Positions 26,101 through 33,091 are shown, numbered from the stretch's first letter. The stretch is DNA of 64,000 nucleotides from Pseudomonas sp. B21-040 (GCF_024748695.1 NZ_CP087176.1:1543501-1607500); one strand, 5' to 3'. Numbers and translations are program-made. The notes: generated by a model not told the origin, from the sequence alone.

Positions 26101-28782
26101 TTGCTCGCCACCAATAACCTGACCAACAAGGCGGGGGGCATCATTGCCGGGCGGGACGTAACGCTCAGCGCCACGAACGGCGACGTCGTCAACGAGCGCA
26201 CAGTGACCTCCCACGACAGTAGCGTCGGCGACTACAGCCACGCGCGCGACTTCGTGGACAGCGCCGCCCGCATCGAGGCCGCCAACAAACTGGTGATCAA
26301 CGCCGGGCGCGACGTTCTCAATACCGGTGGTGTGTTGAAAAGCGGTGGCGACATGGCCATCAATGCCAAGCGCGACGTCAGCATCACCGCCGTGGAAGAA
26401 CGCCACTCCGACAGCCGTACCGACTTCCTCGACTCAACCCTCACCCAGCACGGCGCCAGCGTCAGTGCGGGCGGTGACCTGACCGTCAATGCCGGCGGCG
26501 ACGTAACCGTGGTGGCGAGCAAGCTCGACGCCAAAGGCGACGTGACGATGGACGCCAAGGGCGACCTGCTGTTCGCCACCGCCGCCGACGAACAGCACAG
26601 CTACTTCAAGGACAAAAAGGAAACCCGCCAGGAAGACCACGTCAGTCAGATCGGCACCTCACTGGATGCAGGCGGCAAACTCACCCTCAAGTCCGGCAAG
26701 GACATGACCCTGATCGCCAGCGACATCAGCGCCGGCAAAGAAGCCTACCTGCATGCCGACGGCGACCTGCAACTGCTGGCCGCACAGGACCGTGATTACT
26801 CGCTGTATGACATGGAAAAAAGTGGCAGCTGGGGCAGTAAAAAGACCCAGCACGATGAGGTGACGCAGGTCACCCACATCGGTACGCAGATTAAGTCCGG
26901 TGGCGACTTGACGTTGTCCAGTGGTGGGGATCAGCGCTATCAGGTGGCGAAGCTGGAGAGTGGCAAGGACATCACGCTGGACAGTGGTGGGGCGATCATT
27001 TTTGAAGGGGTGAAGGACCTGCATGACGAAAGCCATACCAAGAGTGATGGCGACGCCTTCTGGACCTCATCGAAAGGCAAGGGCAATACCGACGAGACAC
27101 TGCGCCAGACCCAGATGATTGCTAAAGGCAACATCGTGATTAAGGCTGTGGATGGCCTGAAAATCGACATCAAACAGGTCGATCAGCAAAGCGTCAGTCA
27201 GACCATTGATGCGATGGTCCAGGCCGATCCGCAACTGGCTTGGCTGAAGCAAGCCGAAGCTCGGGGCGATGTCGATTGGCAGTTGGTCAAGGAAATCCAC
27301 GAGTCGTTCAAGTACGAGAACTCGGGGCTTGGTCCGGCTTCTCAGATAATCATTGCGATTGTCATGGCGGCCATTGTCGGCCCTGCTGCACTGACGGCTT
27401 TTGCCAGTATGGGGACCGTTGGGGCCGCAGGTCTTGCTGCGGTGGCTACGGGTGCTGCGACAAATGCGACGACCAGTTTTATCAACAATGGAGGGAATCT
27501 TGGTGCTGTATTCAAGGATGTGACGTCCTCGGATGCGCTAAAAGGCTATGTGATTTCAGGTGTGACGGCGGGTTTCACGGCCGCTTACATCAATGATTTG
27601 ACTGGGACGACTACAAACTCCTTCACTGGCAAAGTCACTGGCCCCCCACTGAACACCTGGACGGGCGTCGGTCAGTTTGCTTCAAGCCAAGTGCTGCAAG
27701 GTGGGACTTCAGCACTGCTGGGCAAGGCGTTGGGGCAGGACGTCAGTGTCAGTGATGTATTGAAAACAGCTCTGTTCAATACATTGGCGGCAGCCAGTTT
27801 CAACGCGGTCGGTGACTATACGAAAGCCTATGCCGACGGATCTGTTCAGAAAATCGCGATACACGCGATGGTCGGTGGGTTGCTTTCAGAAATATCGGGT
27901 GGTGATTTTACAACGGGCGCCTTGGCAGCAGGTGCGAATGAAGCCCTCATCGTAGACCTGAATAAATTGGTTGCTGGCGACCCTGATTTGCGTTCCATGG
28001 CATCTCAGATCGTCGGGGTACTGGCGGCGTCGACTCAAGGGGGGAATGCAGAAACGCTGCAAAGTGGGGCATGGGTTGCCAACAATGCTACGCAGTACAA
28101 TTTTGAAATTCACATGCCGCCAGGTTTGACGGAGTATGGACAAGCAGCAACGTCCCTCACGGAATTCATGCGGCAAAATAAAGCCTCAGCAGAAGAAATT
28201 GCCCAAACGCAATTGGCACTGGCTCAAGGGCAAGGTTTTGATGGCGTCCTGCCTGCAAACGAGTTCGTCAAGGCGTGGGGCGCCTTCACTGCGGGAGAGC
28301 TTTCCGGATTAGGGTTGGCTGCGTTACTAGGGAAGGCGGGGTCGTGGTTTGCAAAAGAGTCAGTTATAGTTGGTGCAAAAGCTACTGCTACTCCACGCAC
28401 TCCACTAGCTGGTCCTACTGAAAACTGGAAAACCTTTGTTAGTGCTGAAAAGCAGATTCAACTGGAAGCAGGTGCTGGGCAGCGTGTAGATCAAGTTATC
28501 AATGAAACTCTATCTGGTAAGAAAAATTTCACGAGCTCTATGACGCTCACAACCGATGAGGCCCTATCAGCAGGGCAAAAATATCTCGGCCCCGAGTACA
28601 GGGAAATCGGTAAGCCCGGCTCTGGGGTGTTTCACAGCGCTGATGGCGCCAAGGAGTTCCGTATCGACTCAGGATCTATATCAGGAGCACACGCCCCGGG
28701 AGTTCCGCATGTACATTTCGGAGTTAAAGACCCTGTGACTGGAAAATATATTTCTAACAATCATGTTCCCTATGCGGACTAG
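20158..28782 (+). CDS. cdiA: Contact-dependent inhibition toxin / filamentous hemagglutinin-like protein CdiA
   Basis: This 2,874-residue exported effector starts with an extended signal (to about residue 48), then the two-partner secretion domain (about 49-300) with NPYGISCNGCGF. Many short beta-helix repeats of the DNxxG type follow (about 300-1,490). A less repetitive part (about 1,500-1,770) is a candidate receptor-binding region. More hemagglutinin repeats and a hydrophobic pretoxin segment of DUF637 type (about 2,391-2,600) follow. VANNATQYN (about 2,639) is a possible VENN-like boundary. The last 130 residues are AT-rich and unrelated to the rest, ending PHVHFGVKDPVTGKY. That tip is the candidate toxin, active in the target cell; its activity is unassigned. 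The candidate immunity gene starts 3 bases after the stop. Confidence 0.9.
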   Translation: MDARQFAFLSRQPSAAVRTREHFWGMPKRGLAFLLANVMFWQPMWAQADGIVVATPGTSLGQAGNGVPIVNIATPNGTGLSHNQFHDYNVGTQGVILNNVAAQTGATQLGGIIVGNPNMTNRVAAQTILNEVVGGSPSQLRGYTEVAGQSARVIVANPYGISCNGCGFINTPRVTLTTGKPVLDNGRLDRFQVDQGSVTIDGAGLNANNVDSFEIITRSAKINAEIQAKNLTIVAGRNDVNAQTLNATARADDGSAKPQLAIDSSALGGMYAGAIKLVGTEAGVGVKLAGNLAASGGDIQIDANGHLSLAQTAATGAINVKAASLDAQGPVYAGSAVNVQTQGNLTNQQTLAARDGIVLSAGGQLTNNGIIEAGVNADNSRNATGDVSLTAQNLNNSGKSVVASRNLIVNTAQTLTNQGGTLSAGQTANITAGTLDNQNQGRVLSSGNLNLAANQVLNGNGLIASTGNLNATLGHLNNRAGELSSLGAATLRMATLDNVAGLVNAGQTLSITATAAVNNQGGKLTSLDALSLNAGKVDNSSGGRIASNKALTASVVSLDQHDGGQLTSATSLALDLNHGELNNQNGLINAPLLVLKNLAQVDNRNGEISSAQAFTLAADSLDNSNGKLLGNQAVTLRVQQSLTNVKGVIAAESVDVQAGSLNNNDGTLTSRTNLDLRVTGQLDNQDNGLINATQNLNINAASLNNQNGGSLLGSAITIDFSGAMGDLNNANGLITTAGQLSIRNLRDLNNRDGELSSSQSYTLKGRNLDNSDGKLISRQQLDLTADATTNLNGLISGWQSLSLLGGSLDNRNHGTLSSRDGDVLVDLTGAVRNSNAGALASNGTLKVTAASLDNSDNGILSSAGAQTFVIAGTLNNAQGGLIDSGAALDIQAQTLSNANATINAQNDISITGTHLNNSVGTLAGKGAITLDLLGTLTNTNGKLVSNGPLVIKRAQQIDNQGGQLASQGLLSLLTGGLDNRNGGTVAASDSLTISASGTVQNSAGGQIFSSDAGLTLDAASFDNAKGIVQSQGDLTVKTVGAIDNQSGRIVAKGSNLDITAASLDSRGGVLSSLQGAFSSHITGVLRNGYDLNNNRQGGIIQAQSLDLKALAGLDNYGGRVTAQTGDAIVDTGTNGNFDNRNGGLFALGRVSVSGKDFYNNGDTDSQVGAKQIDLSLRGALNNRKGIIESTSTLSISAGGVDNQTGQLRALGTAGKTAFSIGGVFDNSSGTVESANTDLSLGAGGLLNIGGNVLHVGTGIFDIATGQLGSAGGTFVTRGSLTLTADGWTNSSVIQADRLTVNVNSLNQTSGGQLLAVSQLTGNGGSWNNDGLIASDGKLDLTLWGNYSGNGRLSSLGDLTLKANQLTLNAATSIAGGGNTTVNINGELNNQGRLTSSGDLIITAANLNNYGTIGSGKDLTLTTGALLNSRGLISSGGDMRLLLSSFTNAYGQVYGLSNVHIGRDRDSGKADLLDNRSGDIYSAQDLIINALTVNNVRDILEYTAHEKSSVVITELDCNLIPIAGCDFRSGSRRNGHWEIAETDRLKVSDSSEAASLTSGGEMTINAQVLNNTSSTIASTGNITVTADTINNTGLQEQDIITKRTFWNYVDQIFATVPAAAAFNDKNSPTPSATVESDLSYFISLLGGGMLTESTTTVAGSDSSYDAVIQAGGNISLNATQTIDNSVVRPYYSYVAGGKTNTETGTGNGFSTPVTINAQLPPDLAQQHVNPVDLPGFSLPTGQNGIFRLSQEGISAPTSTGPQSWTLSGGKVTAGASSTPVTINRVQGLPSNAGKSQPHKYLIETNPVLTDLKQFMSSDYLLQGLGYNPDQSAKRLGDGLFEQKLIQQAVVARTGQRFIDGQTSDEAVFKYLMNNAIASKDALNLSLGVTLTAQQVAALTHDIVWLEEHEVNGEKVLVPVLYLANANNRLAANGALIQGSDVTLIAGKDLNNAGTLRASQNLEATAKKDLVSSGLVEAGERLNLLATNNLTNKAGGIIAGRDVTLSATNGDVVNERTVTSHDSSVGDYSHARDFVDSAARIEAANKLVINAGRDVLNTGGVLKSGGDMAINAKRDVSITAVEERHSDSRTDFLDSTLTQHGASVSAGGDLTVNAGGDVTVVASKLDAKGDVTMDAKGDLLFATAADEQHSYFKDKKETRQEDHVSQIGTSLDAGGKLTLKSGKDMTLIASDISAGKEAYLHADGDLQLLAAQDRDYSLYDMEKSGSWGSKKTQHDEVTQVTHIGTQIKSGGDLTLSSGGDQRYQVAKLESGKDITLDSGGAIIFEGVKDLHDESHTKSDGDAFWTSSKGKGNTDETLRQTQMIAKGNIVIKAVDGLKIDIKQVDQQSVSQTIDAMVQADPQLAWLKQAEARGDVDWQLVKEIHESFKYENSGLGPASQIIIAIVMAAIVGPAALTAFASMGTVGAAGLAAVATGAATNATTSFINNGGNLGAVFKDVTSSDALKGYVISGVTAGFTAAYINDLTGTTTNSFTGKVTGPPLNTWTGVGQFASSQVLQGGTSALLGKALGQDVSVSDVLKTALFNTLAAASFNAVGDYTKAYADGSVQKIAIHAMVGGLLSEISGGDFTTGALAAGANEALIVDLNKLVAGDPDLRSMASQIVGVLAASTQGGNAETLQSGAWVANNATQYNFEIHMPPGLTEYGQAATSLTEFMRQNKASAEEIAQTQLALAQGQGFDGVLPANEFVKAWGAFTAGELSGLGLAALLGKAGSWFAKESVIVGAKATATPRTPLAGPTENWKTFVSAEKQIQLEAGAGQRVDQVINETLSGKKNFTSSMTLTTDEALSAGQKYLGPEYREIGKPGSGVFHSADGAKEFRIDSGSISGAHAPGVPHVHFGVKDPVTGKYISNNHVPYAD

Positions 28783-28785
28783 GAT

Positions 28786-28998
28786 ATGGATATGTCTATC
28801 GTTGGGAAGGGTATTGTTGTCACTGGCGAATATTCTGGGTGGGAAATTGTTGTTGCGGACGACCGTGATGGCGACACTGGCGGGTATTATCTTTACTTGA
28901 AGAAAAGTGATATTGAAGGGTTTGACTACTGGTTCGAGAATGAGGCAGGGCTTCAGGCTCAGCTAGTTGATTTTGAGGTGGAGTGGATAGTTCAGTAA
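28786..28998 (+). CDS. Candidate CdiI immunity protein
   Basis: This 70-residue acidic protein (GEYSGWEIVVADDRDGDTGG, DYWFENEAGLQAQ) starts three bases after the cdiA stop. A second ATG at 28792 has better spacing to AGGA at 28781 and would give 68 residues. The small size, acidity, AT-rich codons and position fit a cognate immunity protein that blocks the CdiA tip in sister cells. I do not recognise the family. The call rests on position, so the exact partner is inferred. Confidence 0.7.
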   Translation: MDMSIVGKGIVVTGEYSGWEIVVADDRDGDTGGYYLYLKKSDIEGFDYWFENEAGLQAQLVDFEVEWIVQ

Positions 28999-29122
28999 GT
29001 TTAATCAGCATGGCTTTTAATTTGCCTTCGGTGCAAAGGGCGTTCCTGCTATTGCTGAGTCAGGAGCGAGCAGCGCGGCTAATGCTGCTAGACTTAAATT
29101 ACAGATCAAGAAAAAGGATCAG

Positions 29123-29226
29123 AAAAAGGGACAGATCTATTTGCTTGCCATGTCCCATAAAGATCAGAAGGTGTAAACCTTATTCAGGGCGGGACAAACC
29201 AGAAAAATAGATCTGTCCCCTTTTTT
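29123..29226. repeat. Short palindromic element (AAAAGGGGACAGAT type), copy 1
   Basis: The left arm AAAAAGGGACAGATCTATTT (29123-29142) and right arm AAATAGATCTGTCCCCTTTT are inverted. Related arms occur at 29938-29980 and 30304-30355, each at a boundary between orphan toxin or immunity pieces. The arms resemble sequences seen in IS200-like/RAYT-associated repeats. Confidence 0.8.
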
Positions 29227-29229
29227 CAC

Positions 29230-29451
29230 TTAATTGATAACTATGCTGGTGAAGCAGCTAAGTTTGAGATACCAACCAAAGGACCTGGTGGCGAGGTGGT
29301 GAGAGTGTCCGAGTTAAGACAAGTCGAAGGCAGCAATAACGGAGTTGGTGGAGTTTTTGAATGGATTGTTGATGAAGGCAACGTGACTCATCGACGTTTT
29401 ATCCCCGGCGGTCAAGTAACTGGCCTGCCCAACCAGATTCCGAAAAAATAA
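29230..29451 (+). pseudogene. Orphan CdiA C-terminal fragment
   Basis: A 73-codon open stretch with no start codon reads [20 protein letters not shown] and ends [17 protein letters not shown]. The closing pattern (RRFIPGG.VTG.PN) is the end commonly seen in CdiA and Rhs toxin tips. It begins right at the arm of a palindromic element, which probably marks the break from its former body. AGGAGG and the ATG of the next gene follow its stop directly, so the two form a displaced tip-immunity pair. The upstream 28999-29122 interval carries no supported gene. Confidence 0.75.
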
Positions 29452-29461
29452 GGAGGAAGTA

Positions 29462-29965
29462 ATGTCTCCACTTGGTGTATTGATTAGTTTGGGTTTGGAT
29501 TGTTGGTCAACCATTTTTTTGGGATTTAGAAAGCGCTGGATAAGGCGAGAAGATATTTTTGAATATGCCATGAGTCAGCTTTTAAACGGTTGCGAAAGCG
29601 AAAGTGTCGCCATCATTGCTGGAGGTGAATACTTAAGCGATGAAGAGCTTCTTGAGGTTATCTCAAAACAAACGGAGATGACGAATTATGTTGCCGAAAT
29701 GGATAAGTGGCGTTTAGCTTTCCTGCTTTGTATTGAAGCGTCGAATGATAATGACGAAAATAAAATAAATAGGCTTCAGGAAGTCTATGCGGACTTTGAT
29801 TATCCGGAAGATATGGCTTCTTGCAGTATTTACTCTCAAGATGGTGTTGACCCGCTTGTAGCCATGAGCCAAGTTGTGAAAAAACTACGAGAGAGTTTTT
29901 GCCCCGATAATTTTATGGTGCAAAAAGATGGTCACGGAAAAGGGGAGGGATTGGCCAGGAAATAA
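29462..29965 (+). CDS. Orphan immunity protein, DUF2247-like
   Basis: This 167-residue cytoplasmic protein has a strong AGGAGG Shine-Dalgarno. The pattern WSTIFLGFRKRWIRREDIFEYAM and the acidic helical remainder resemble DUF2247 proteins, which are often beside toxin tips. It follows the displaced CdiA tip at 29230 and is very likely its immunity partner. The last codons (about GKGEGLARK) lie inside a palindromic element at 29938, so the natural C-terminus may have been replaced by the element. It is AT-rich compared with the flanking genome. Confidence 0.75.
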   Translation: MSPLGVLISLGLDCWSTIFLGFRKRWIRREDIFEYAMSQLLNGCESESVAIIAGGEYLSDEELLEVISKQTEMTNYVAEMDKWRLAFLLCIEASNDNDENKINRLQEVYADFDYPEDMASCSIYSQDGVDPLVAMSQVVKKLRESFCPDNFMVQKDGHGKGEGLARK

Positions 29966-29980
29966 ATCTGTCCCCTTTTT
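29938..29980. repeat. Short palindromic element, copy 2
   Basis: AAAAGGGG (from 29938) pairs with the right arm AAATAAATCTGTCCCCTTTT (from 29960). It overlaps the end of the immunity gene at 29462 and is followed by CACTT, as copy 1 is. Confidence 0.75.
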
Positions 29981-30022
29981 CACTTTTTCACCGACAGGTG
30001 CAGAATTGAAGCGTTGGGAATA

Positions 30023-30253
30023 ATGTACTCACAAGCCGACCTTGCTTTAGATTTAGAAAAGGCACTGGTTAATGGTTTCGATGTCTTTAGGATTTCTAAA
30101 GTGGCATTTGAAATCTATCAAAACCATGGCTTAGAAGTCACTGCCCTCATGGATCGAGCACTCCTCACATTGATGGCAATGGAGGAAGGTGAGGAATTTG
30201 AGTTGACTGAGTCTGAGCTTTTGGCTCTGATTTCAGAGATTAAAGCTATGTAG
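30023..30253 (+). CDS. Small acidic protein, probable orphan immunity protein
   Basis: The protein is 76 residues from the ATG at 30023; a TTG at 30014 would add three. The sequence is acidic and helical (ADLALDLEKALVNGFDVFRI, EEGEEFELTESELLALISEI). It lies between two copies of the short palindromic element with no toxin piece attached. Size, charge, AT-rich codons and position next to other tip remnants suggest an immunity gene left from an earlier CdiA tip. I do not recognise a named family. Confidence 0.65.
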   Translation: MYSQADLALDLEKALVNGFDVFRISKVAFEIYQNHGLEVTALMDRALLTLMAMEEGEEFELTESELLALISEIKAM

Positions 30254-30303
30254 ATTGTGCAAAAGAAGTGCCGAACTCGGTTTTGACTCAGAGAAAAGTA
30301 GAT

Positions 30304-30355
30304 AAAAGGGGACGAATTTATTTATTGCCTGTGCCCAGAAAATAAATCTCTCCCT
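30304..30355. repeat. Short palindromic element, copy 3 (degenerate)
   Basis: AAAAGGGGACGAATTTATTT and AAAATAAATCTCTCCCTG are the two arms. The family is the same as 29123 and 29938, with more mismatches in the right arm. Confidence 0.7.
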
Positions 30356-30430
30356 GAAAAATCTCCGATTTTTCGTACGACAAATCAAAGAACCGAGACT
30401 GTCAGGTTTTTTGTATGAACCATATAAAAC

Positions 30431-30455
30431 GGGCGACCTACAGGTCGCCCGTTTT
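30431..30455. terminator. Hairpin terminator between orphan immunity region and minus-strand gene
   Basis: A 9-base perfect stem (GGGCGACCT / AGGTCGCCC) with a 2-base centre is followed by GTTTT on the plus strand and AAAACGG on the other side. It sits four bases past the stop of the convergent gene at 30459, so it may end both transcripts. Confidence 0.8.
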
Positions 30456-30458
30456 CAT

Positions 30459-30731
30459 TCACTCCGCAGGCTGCGCCCGCAACCGCCGGCCAATCACATC
30501 CATCAAATCACAGCCATCGCGCAACGGAATGGCCAGCAGTTTGGAAAAGTCTGAAAGCACTACCGTGTCGCAACCAATCTCGGCACGAAAGGCGATGTTC
30601 TCCAATACCTGGGTAACCGTGCGAATGCGGTAATCCGCCATCGCCTGTAGCACGTCGAGTGGCGCTTGGGTGTCGATGAGCAGAGAAGCCGGGATCAGGT
30701 CGATTCCGGTGAGGGGCATGTATCTATCCAT
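30459..30731 (-). CDS. Conserved hypothetical protein, weak DUF3077 resemblance
   Basis: The protein is 90 residues from the ATG at 30729-30731. The sequence (QAPLDVLQAMADYRIRTVTQ, LRDGCDLMDVIGRRLRAQPA) is soluble and helical. The general layout recalls the small Pseudomonas DUF3077-type proteins, but I cannot confirm this. The start overlaps the stop of an upstream open frame (ATGGATAG), which suggests translational coupling to the leader at 30724-30954. It interrupts the run of cdiA-derived remnants and has higher GC than they do. Confidence 0.65.
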   Translation of the reverse strand: MDRYMPLTGIDLIPASLLIDTQAPLDVLQAMADYRIRTVTQVLENIAFRAEIGCDTVVLSDFSKLLAIPLRDGCDLMDVIGRRLRAQPAE

Positions 30732-30954
30732 AGTTGAAGCCTCGTTTAGTTTGCTGAGACTGCCAGCAGATCGTCGCCAAACGAAATGGGGTGGCAGCTG
30801 TACGCAGGTTGGCGAACCGGAAACGAGTAACCGGCAGACCCGAAGGTCTCCCGCGCACAACTGCCATAAAAACAGTTTTGCGGATGCGAAGGCGCCTGCA
30901 AATAAGCAGACAGCTCTCGCACTCGTTCGTCAGGTCGCCAAACCCGGTCGCCAT
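30724..30954 (-). CDS. 76-codon leader open frame overlapping the downstream gene
   Basis: Starting at the ATG at 30952-30954 the frame reads MATGFGDLTNECESCLLICR, is rich in Arg and Cys, and ends GFNYG with its stop overlapping the next start. The interval also forms hairpins, for example ACTG/CAGT around a run of A. It may be a translated regulatory leader or a structured RNA rather than a functional protein. From memory, similar leader peptides recur before small genes in Pseudomonas genomes; this needs a database check. The rest of the gap up to 31035 shows no gene. Confidence 0.4.
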   Translation of the reverse strand: MATGFGDLTNECESCLLICRRLRIRKTVFMAVVRGRPSGLPVTRFRFANLRTAATPFRLATICWQSQQTKRGFNYG

Positions 30955-31035
30955 GTTGACGACGGGCGGACTATAAGCTTCATCGTTCCAGCGGTGCAAG
31001 GTGCCTGATTCCGAGGTTGGTGTAGGACCTTTACG

Positions 31036-31612
31036 ATCAACCGTGTCCAAGGTCTGCCCAGCAACGCCGGCAAATCCCAGCCGCACAAATACCTGATCGA
31101 AACCAACCCGGTCCTCACCGACCTCAAGCAATTCATGAGCTCGGACTACCTGCTCCAAGGCTTGGGTTACAACCCTGATCAAAGCGCCAAGCGCCTGGGC
31201 GATGGCCTCTTCGAACAGAAAATGATCCAGCAAGCCGTGGTCGCCCGCACCGGCCAACGCTTCATCGACGGCCAGACCTCGGACGAGGCGGTTTTCAAGT
31301 ATCTGATGAACAACGCCATCGCCAGCAAGGACGCGTTGAACCTCAGCCTCGGCGTCACCCTCACCGCACAACAGGTCGCGGCCCTGACCCACGATATCGT
31401 CTGGCTCGAAGAGCACGAAGTGAATGGCGAAAAAGTCCTGGTGCCGGTGCTGTACCTGGCCAACGCCAACAACCGCCTCGCCGCCAACGGCGCGTTGATC
31501 CAGGGCAGCGACGTGACCCTGATCGCGGGCAAAGACCTGAACAACGCCGGTACCCTGCGCGCCAGCCAGAATCTGGAAGCGACTGCCAAAAAAGACCTGG
31601 TCAGCAGCGGGT
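31036..31612 (+). pseudogene. Duplicated internal fragment of cdiA
   Basis: This 577-bp stretch aligns without gaps to 25498-26074 of cdiA (constant offset 5,538), with only scattered, mostly silent changes. One visible replacement is Leu to Met in FEQKLIQQAV. It encodes the conserved stretch with SSDYLLQGLGYNPDQSAKRL. It has no export signal or tip, and both ends are cut abruptly; the right end runs into GGAGCGAGCCTGCTCGCGA, a REP arm. It is probably what is left of a second cdiA copy or of a tip-exchange event. It could act as donor for gene conversion. Confidence 0.88.
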
Positions 31613-31676
31613 TGGCGTATGCAAATCCAATGTCGGAGCGAGCCTGCTCGCGATGGGCGCAACTCAGTGTTGTGAT

Positions 31677-32411
31677 CTAGCCACCATGGCAGCAGGCAGC
31701 TGCGGCTTTGTCTTCGTAGCGGTCGTGATGCCGCACCCATTCCATGATCTCTTCTTCATTGCGGCCCTTGGGCGTGAGGTCGAGGTAGTTGTAGGCGCCG
31801 ACCAGCAGGTCCAGGCCTCGGGCATAGGTGGAATAGGTGTGGAAAATATCGCCGGCTTCATTGCGATAAAACACGCTCAAGCCTGGGAGTTCTTCTTCGG
31901 CGCCGTCAGTTTTTTCGTAGTTGTAGGTAGCTTTGCCAGCCGCCACCTCTTCGGCTCGGGCGGTGACGCCAAAGTCGTAGTTGAAATCGCAACCCTCTGA
32001 CGACACCCAGTCGAATTTCCAGCCCATGCGCCGTTTGAAGGCCTGAAATTCGGCGAAGGGGGCGTGGGAAACCGCCACGACGGCGATGTCATGGTGCGCC
32101 AAGTGTTGGTTGGCGCCGTCGATGTGGTCAGACAGGAACGAGCAGCCGGGACAGCCTTCGTCCCATCCGTCGGCGAACATGAAGTGGTAGATGACTAATT
32201 GACTGCGGCCGCCAAACAGGTCGGCCAGTTTCAGTTCGCCGTGTGGGCCCTGAAAGTGGTAGTCCTTGTCGATTTTCACCCAGGGCAGGGCGCGGCGTTC
32301 GGCGCTGAGTTTGTCGCGTTCCTTGGTGAAGGCTTTTTCGTGGGCCAGGTGTTGTTTGCGCGCGGCGAGCCATTCTTCGCGGGACACGACGGGGTGATTC
32401 TGAATGTTCAT
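31677..32411 (-). CDS. DUF899 thioredoxin-like protein
   Basis: This 244-residue cytoplasmic protein belongs to the DUF899 (thioredoxin-like fold) family. Recognised stretches are VSREEWLAARKQHLAHEKAF, the GGRSQLVIYHFMF strand, GCPGCSFLSDH with a CxxC pair at the position of the redox motif, and the closing DLTPKGRNEEEIMEWVRHHD. The CxxC suggests thiol redox chemistry, but the substrate is unknown. It starts after a normal ribosome site and stands alone. Its stop lies 65 bases past the cdiA fragment. Confidence 0.88.
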   Translation of the reverse strand: MNIQNHPVVSREEWLAARKQHLAHEKAFTKERDKLSAERRALPWVKIDKDYHFQGPHGELKLADLFGGRSQLVIYHFMFADGWDEGCPGCSFLSDHIDGANQHLAHHDIAVVAVSHAPFAEFQAFKRRMGWKFDWVSSEGCDFNYDFGVTARAEEVAAGKATYNYEKTDGAEEELPGLSVFYRNEAGDIFHTYSTYARGLDLLVGAYNYLDLTPKGRNEEEIMEWVRHHDRYEDKAAAACCHGG

Positions 32412-32589
32412 TGGCTTTTCTCCTGCGGGGGGCGGGGAGGTGACTTACACAGCCTAGTCGTTTGGCCTGCGCCCGATTCGACATACCGCCGGTCGGTGCT
32501 GTTCAAGACCTCGGCTGAACGGCTGCGCGCGGCACCGGTCACAACCTAAGAAGGCCCTTTGAATCACGCGGTCCGGAGGTTGAATCAGG

Positions 32590-32979
32590 ATGACGACTTA
32601 TAACTGGGATTTGATTGAACGCTTGCTGCACGAAGTGCAGAACGGCGCCAGCAGTTTCACGCCGCGGCCCTATGCCGAGCAGTACGTGGCACAAAAAACG
32701 GCGGAGGGCGAACAGACGGAAAACCTGGATCACCTGAAAGCGGTGGCGGGCGAGTACGAAAAGTTACTTCTGCTACGAGGCTACATCGAGCCTCGGCCTG
32801 AGGAGCAGGGCGGCACCGGTTCGAATTACATCTTGACCCCGCGCGGCTCCAGCTTATTAAGCCTGATCGACAGCAGCATTCCGGGCAATGACCATCCGCG
32901 GCAGGTGCTGGATGAGCAGGACGATGCGCTGGATGAATTGACGTTTGATCACGTCGCGTCTAAAGCGCAGATTGCCTGA
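32590..32979 (+). CDS. Conserved winged-helix-like protein (DUF2513-like)
   Basis: This 129-residue soluble protein has the pattern WDLIERLLHEVQ, LDHLKAVAGEYEKLLLLRGY and NYILTPRGSSLLSLIDS, a small winged-helix layout like DUF2513 proteins. There is no signal peptide or membrane segment. It might bind DNA or act as an accessory regulator. It is divergent from the DUF899 gene and followed by a REP palindrome. The family call is tentative; the coding call is good, given an upstream GGAGG and normal codon use. Confidence 0.7.
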   Translation: MTTYNWDLIERLLHEVQNGASSFTPRPYAEQYVAQKTAEGEQTENLDHLKAVAGEYEKLLLLRGYIEPRPEEQGGTGSNYILTPRGSSLLSLIDSSIPGNDHPRQVLDEQDDALDELTFDHVASKAQIA

Positions 32980-32995
32980 AGACAGCGCATAACCC

Positions 32996-33084
32996 TATGG
33001 GAGCGAGCTTGCTCGCGATTGCGGTGTGTCAGTTAACTATGATGTGACTGATGTACCGCAATCGCGAGCAAGCTCGCTCCCACA
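32996..33084. repeat. REP/BIME palindrome
   Basis: The arms GGGAGCGAGCTTGCTCGCGA and the inverted partner end at 33084. It sits between convergent genes at 32979 and 33092. Confidence 0.92.
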
Positions 33085-33091
33085 GGGGGGG

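Noticed and set aside
30955..31740. Extension of the leader frame upstream to 31740 on the minus strand
   Set aside because: That part is antisense to the duplicated cdiA fragment, which accounts for its open reading.
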